Source: Anaerolineales bacterium
Lineage (GTDB): Bacteria > Chloroflexota > Anaerolineae > Anaerolineales > E44-bin32
Assembly: GCA_023144145.1 (NCBI GenBank)
Contig: JAGLGG010000024.1
Location: forward strand, 1-5,062
Length of the DNA: 5,062 bases
Reading direction: 5' to 3'
Below, in pieces: positions 5,046-5,062 of this stretch. A model generated the notes under the pieces. It did no database searches. It worked only from the letters and a program-made list of their open reading frames with translations, and was not told the origin of the DNA. How positions within the stretch are numbered: position 1 is the first letter of the stretch; the number at the start of each line of letters is the position of its first letter. The position numbers and the translations under genes were made by a program.

Positions 5046-5062
5046 AGGCGCAATAAAGAACA

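Noticed and set aside
1..5062. CRISPR array, insertion sequence or phage genes
   Set aside because: There are no regularly spaced direct repeats and no transposase, integrase or phage-structural reading frame in the window.

Overview
The window reads as bacterial chromosomal DNA: dense, all on the + strand, with gaps of 11 to 25 bases between the first four genes and a moderate, balanced base composition. It carries the tail of a membrane polyprenyl-phosphate glycosyltransferase, then a catabolic-looking group: a fold-type II PLP enzyme, a small protein of unknown function, a dihydropyrimidinase/hydantoinase, and, after a 574-base gene-free gap, the FAD subunit of a xanthine dehydrogenase/CO dehydrogenase-type molybdenum hydroxylase. 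Gene content and the GTA-GGGC palindromes would fit an environmental lineage such as Chloroflexota (Anaerolineae), but this is a low-confidence impression. No rRNA or marker protein fixes the taxonomy.

Layout: 1-158 is a glycosyltransferase C-terminus. 170-1633 is the PLP-dependent enzyme (487 aa). 1659-2156 is a conserved-looking unknown (165 aa). 2173-3594 is the hydantoinase (473 aa, complete binuclear metal site). 3595-4168 has no convincing gene but is rich in structure: two 28-base palindromes of one family with compensatory changes, a possible half copy, a larger nested inverted repeat, a candidate extended -10 promoter and a foldable leader. 4169-5026 is the FAD subunit (285 aa). 5027-5062 holds a short 7-base tandem repeat and no start codon.

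Working together (inference): cyclic-amide hydrolysis by the hydantoinase, hydroxylation of an N-heterocycle by the molybdenum enzyme and a PLP-dependent lyase or ammonia-lyase step could form a purine, pyrimidine or hydantoin breakdown route. It is analogous in parts to the ygeX/hyuA/xdh purine clusters of enterobacteria and gut anaerobes, but here the PLP enzyme differs clearly from YgeX and a small unknown protein lies inside the operon. The other molybdenum-enzyme subunits (molybdopterin and 2Fe-2S) are not in the window and would be expected downstream.

The most unusual parts are the PLP enzyme/unknown/hydantoinase trio and the structured 574-base gap. All regulatory and RNA-structure calls were made by eye and are tentative.
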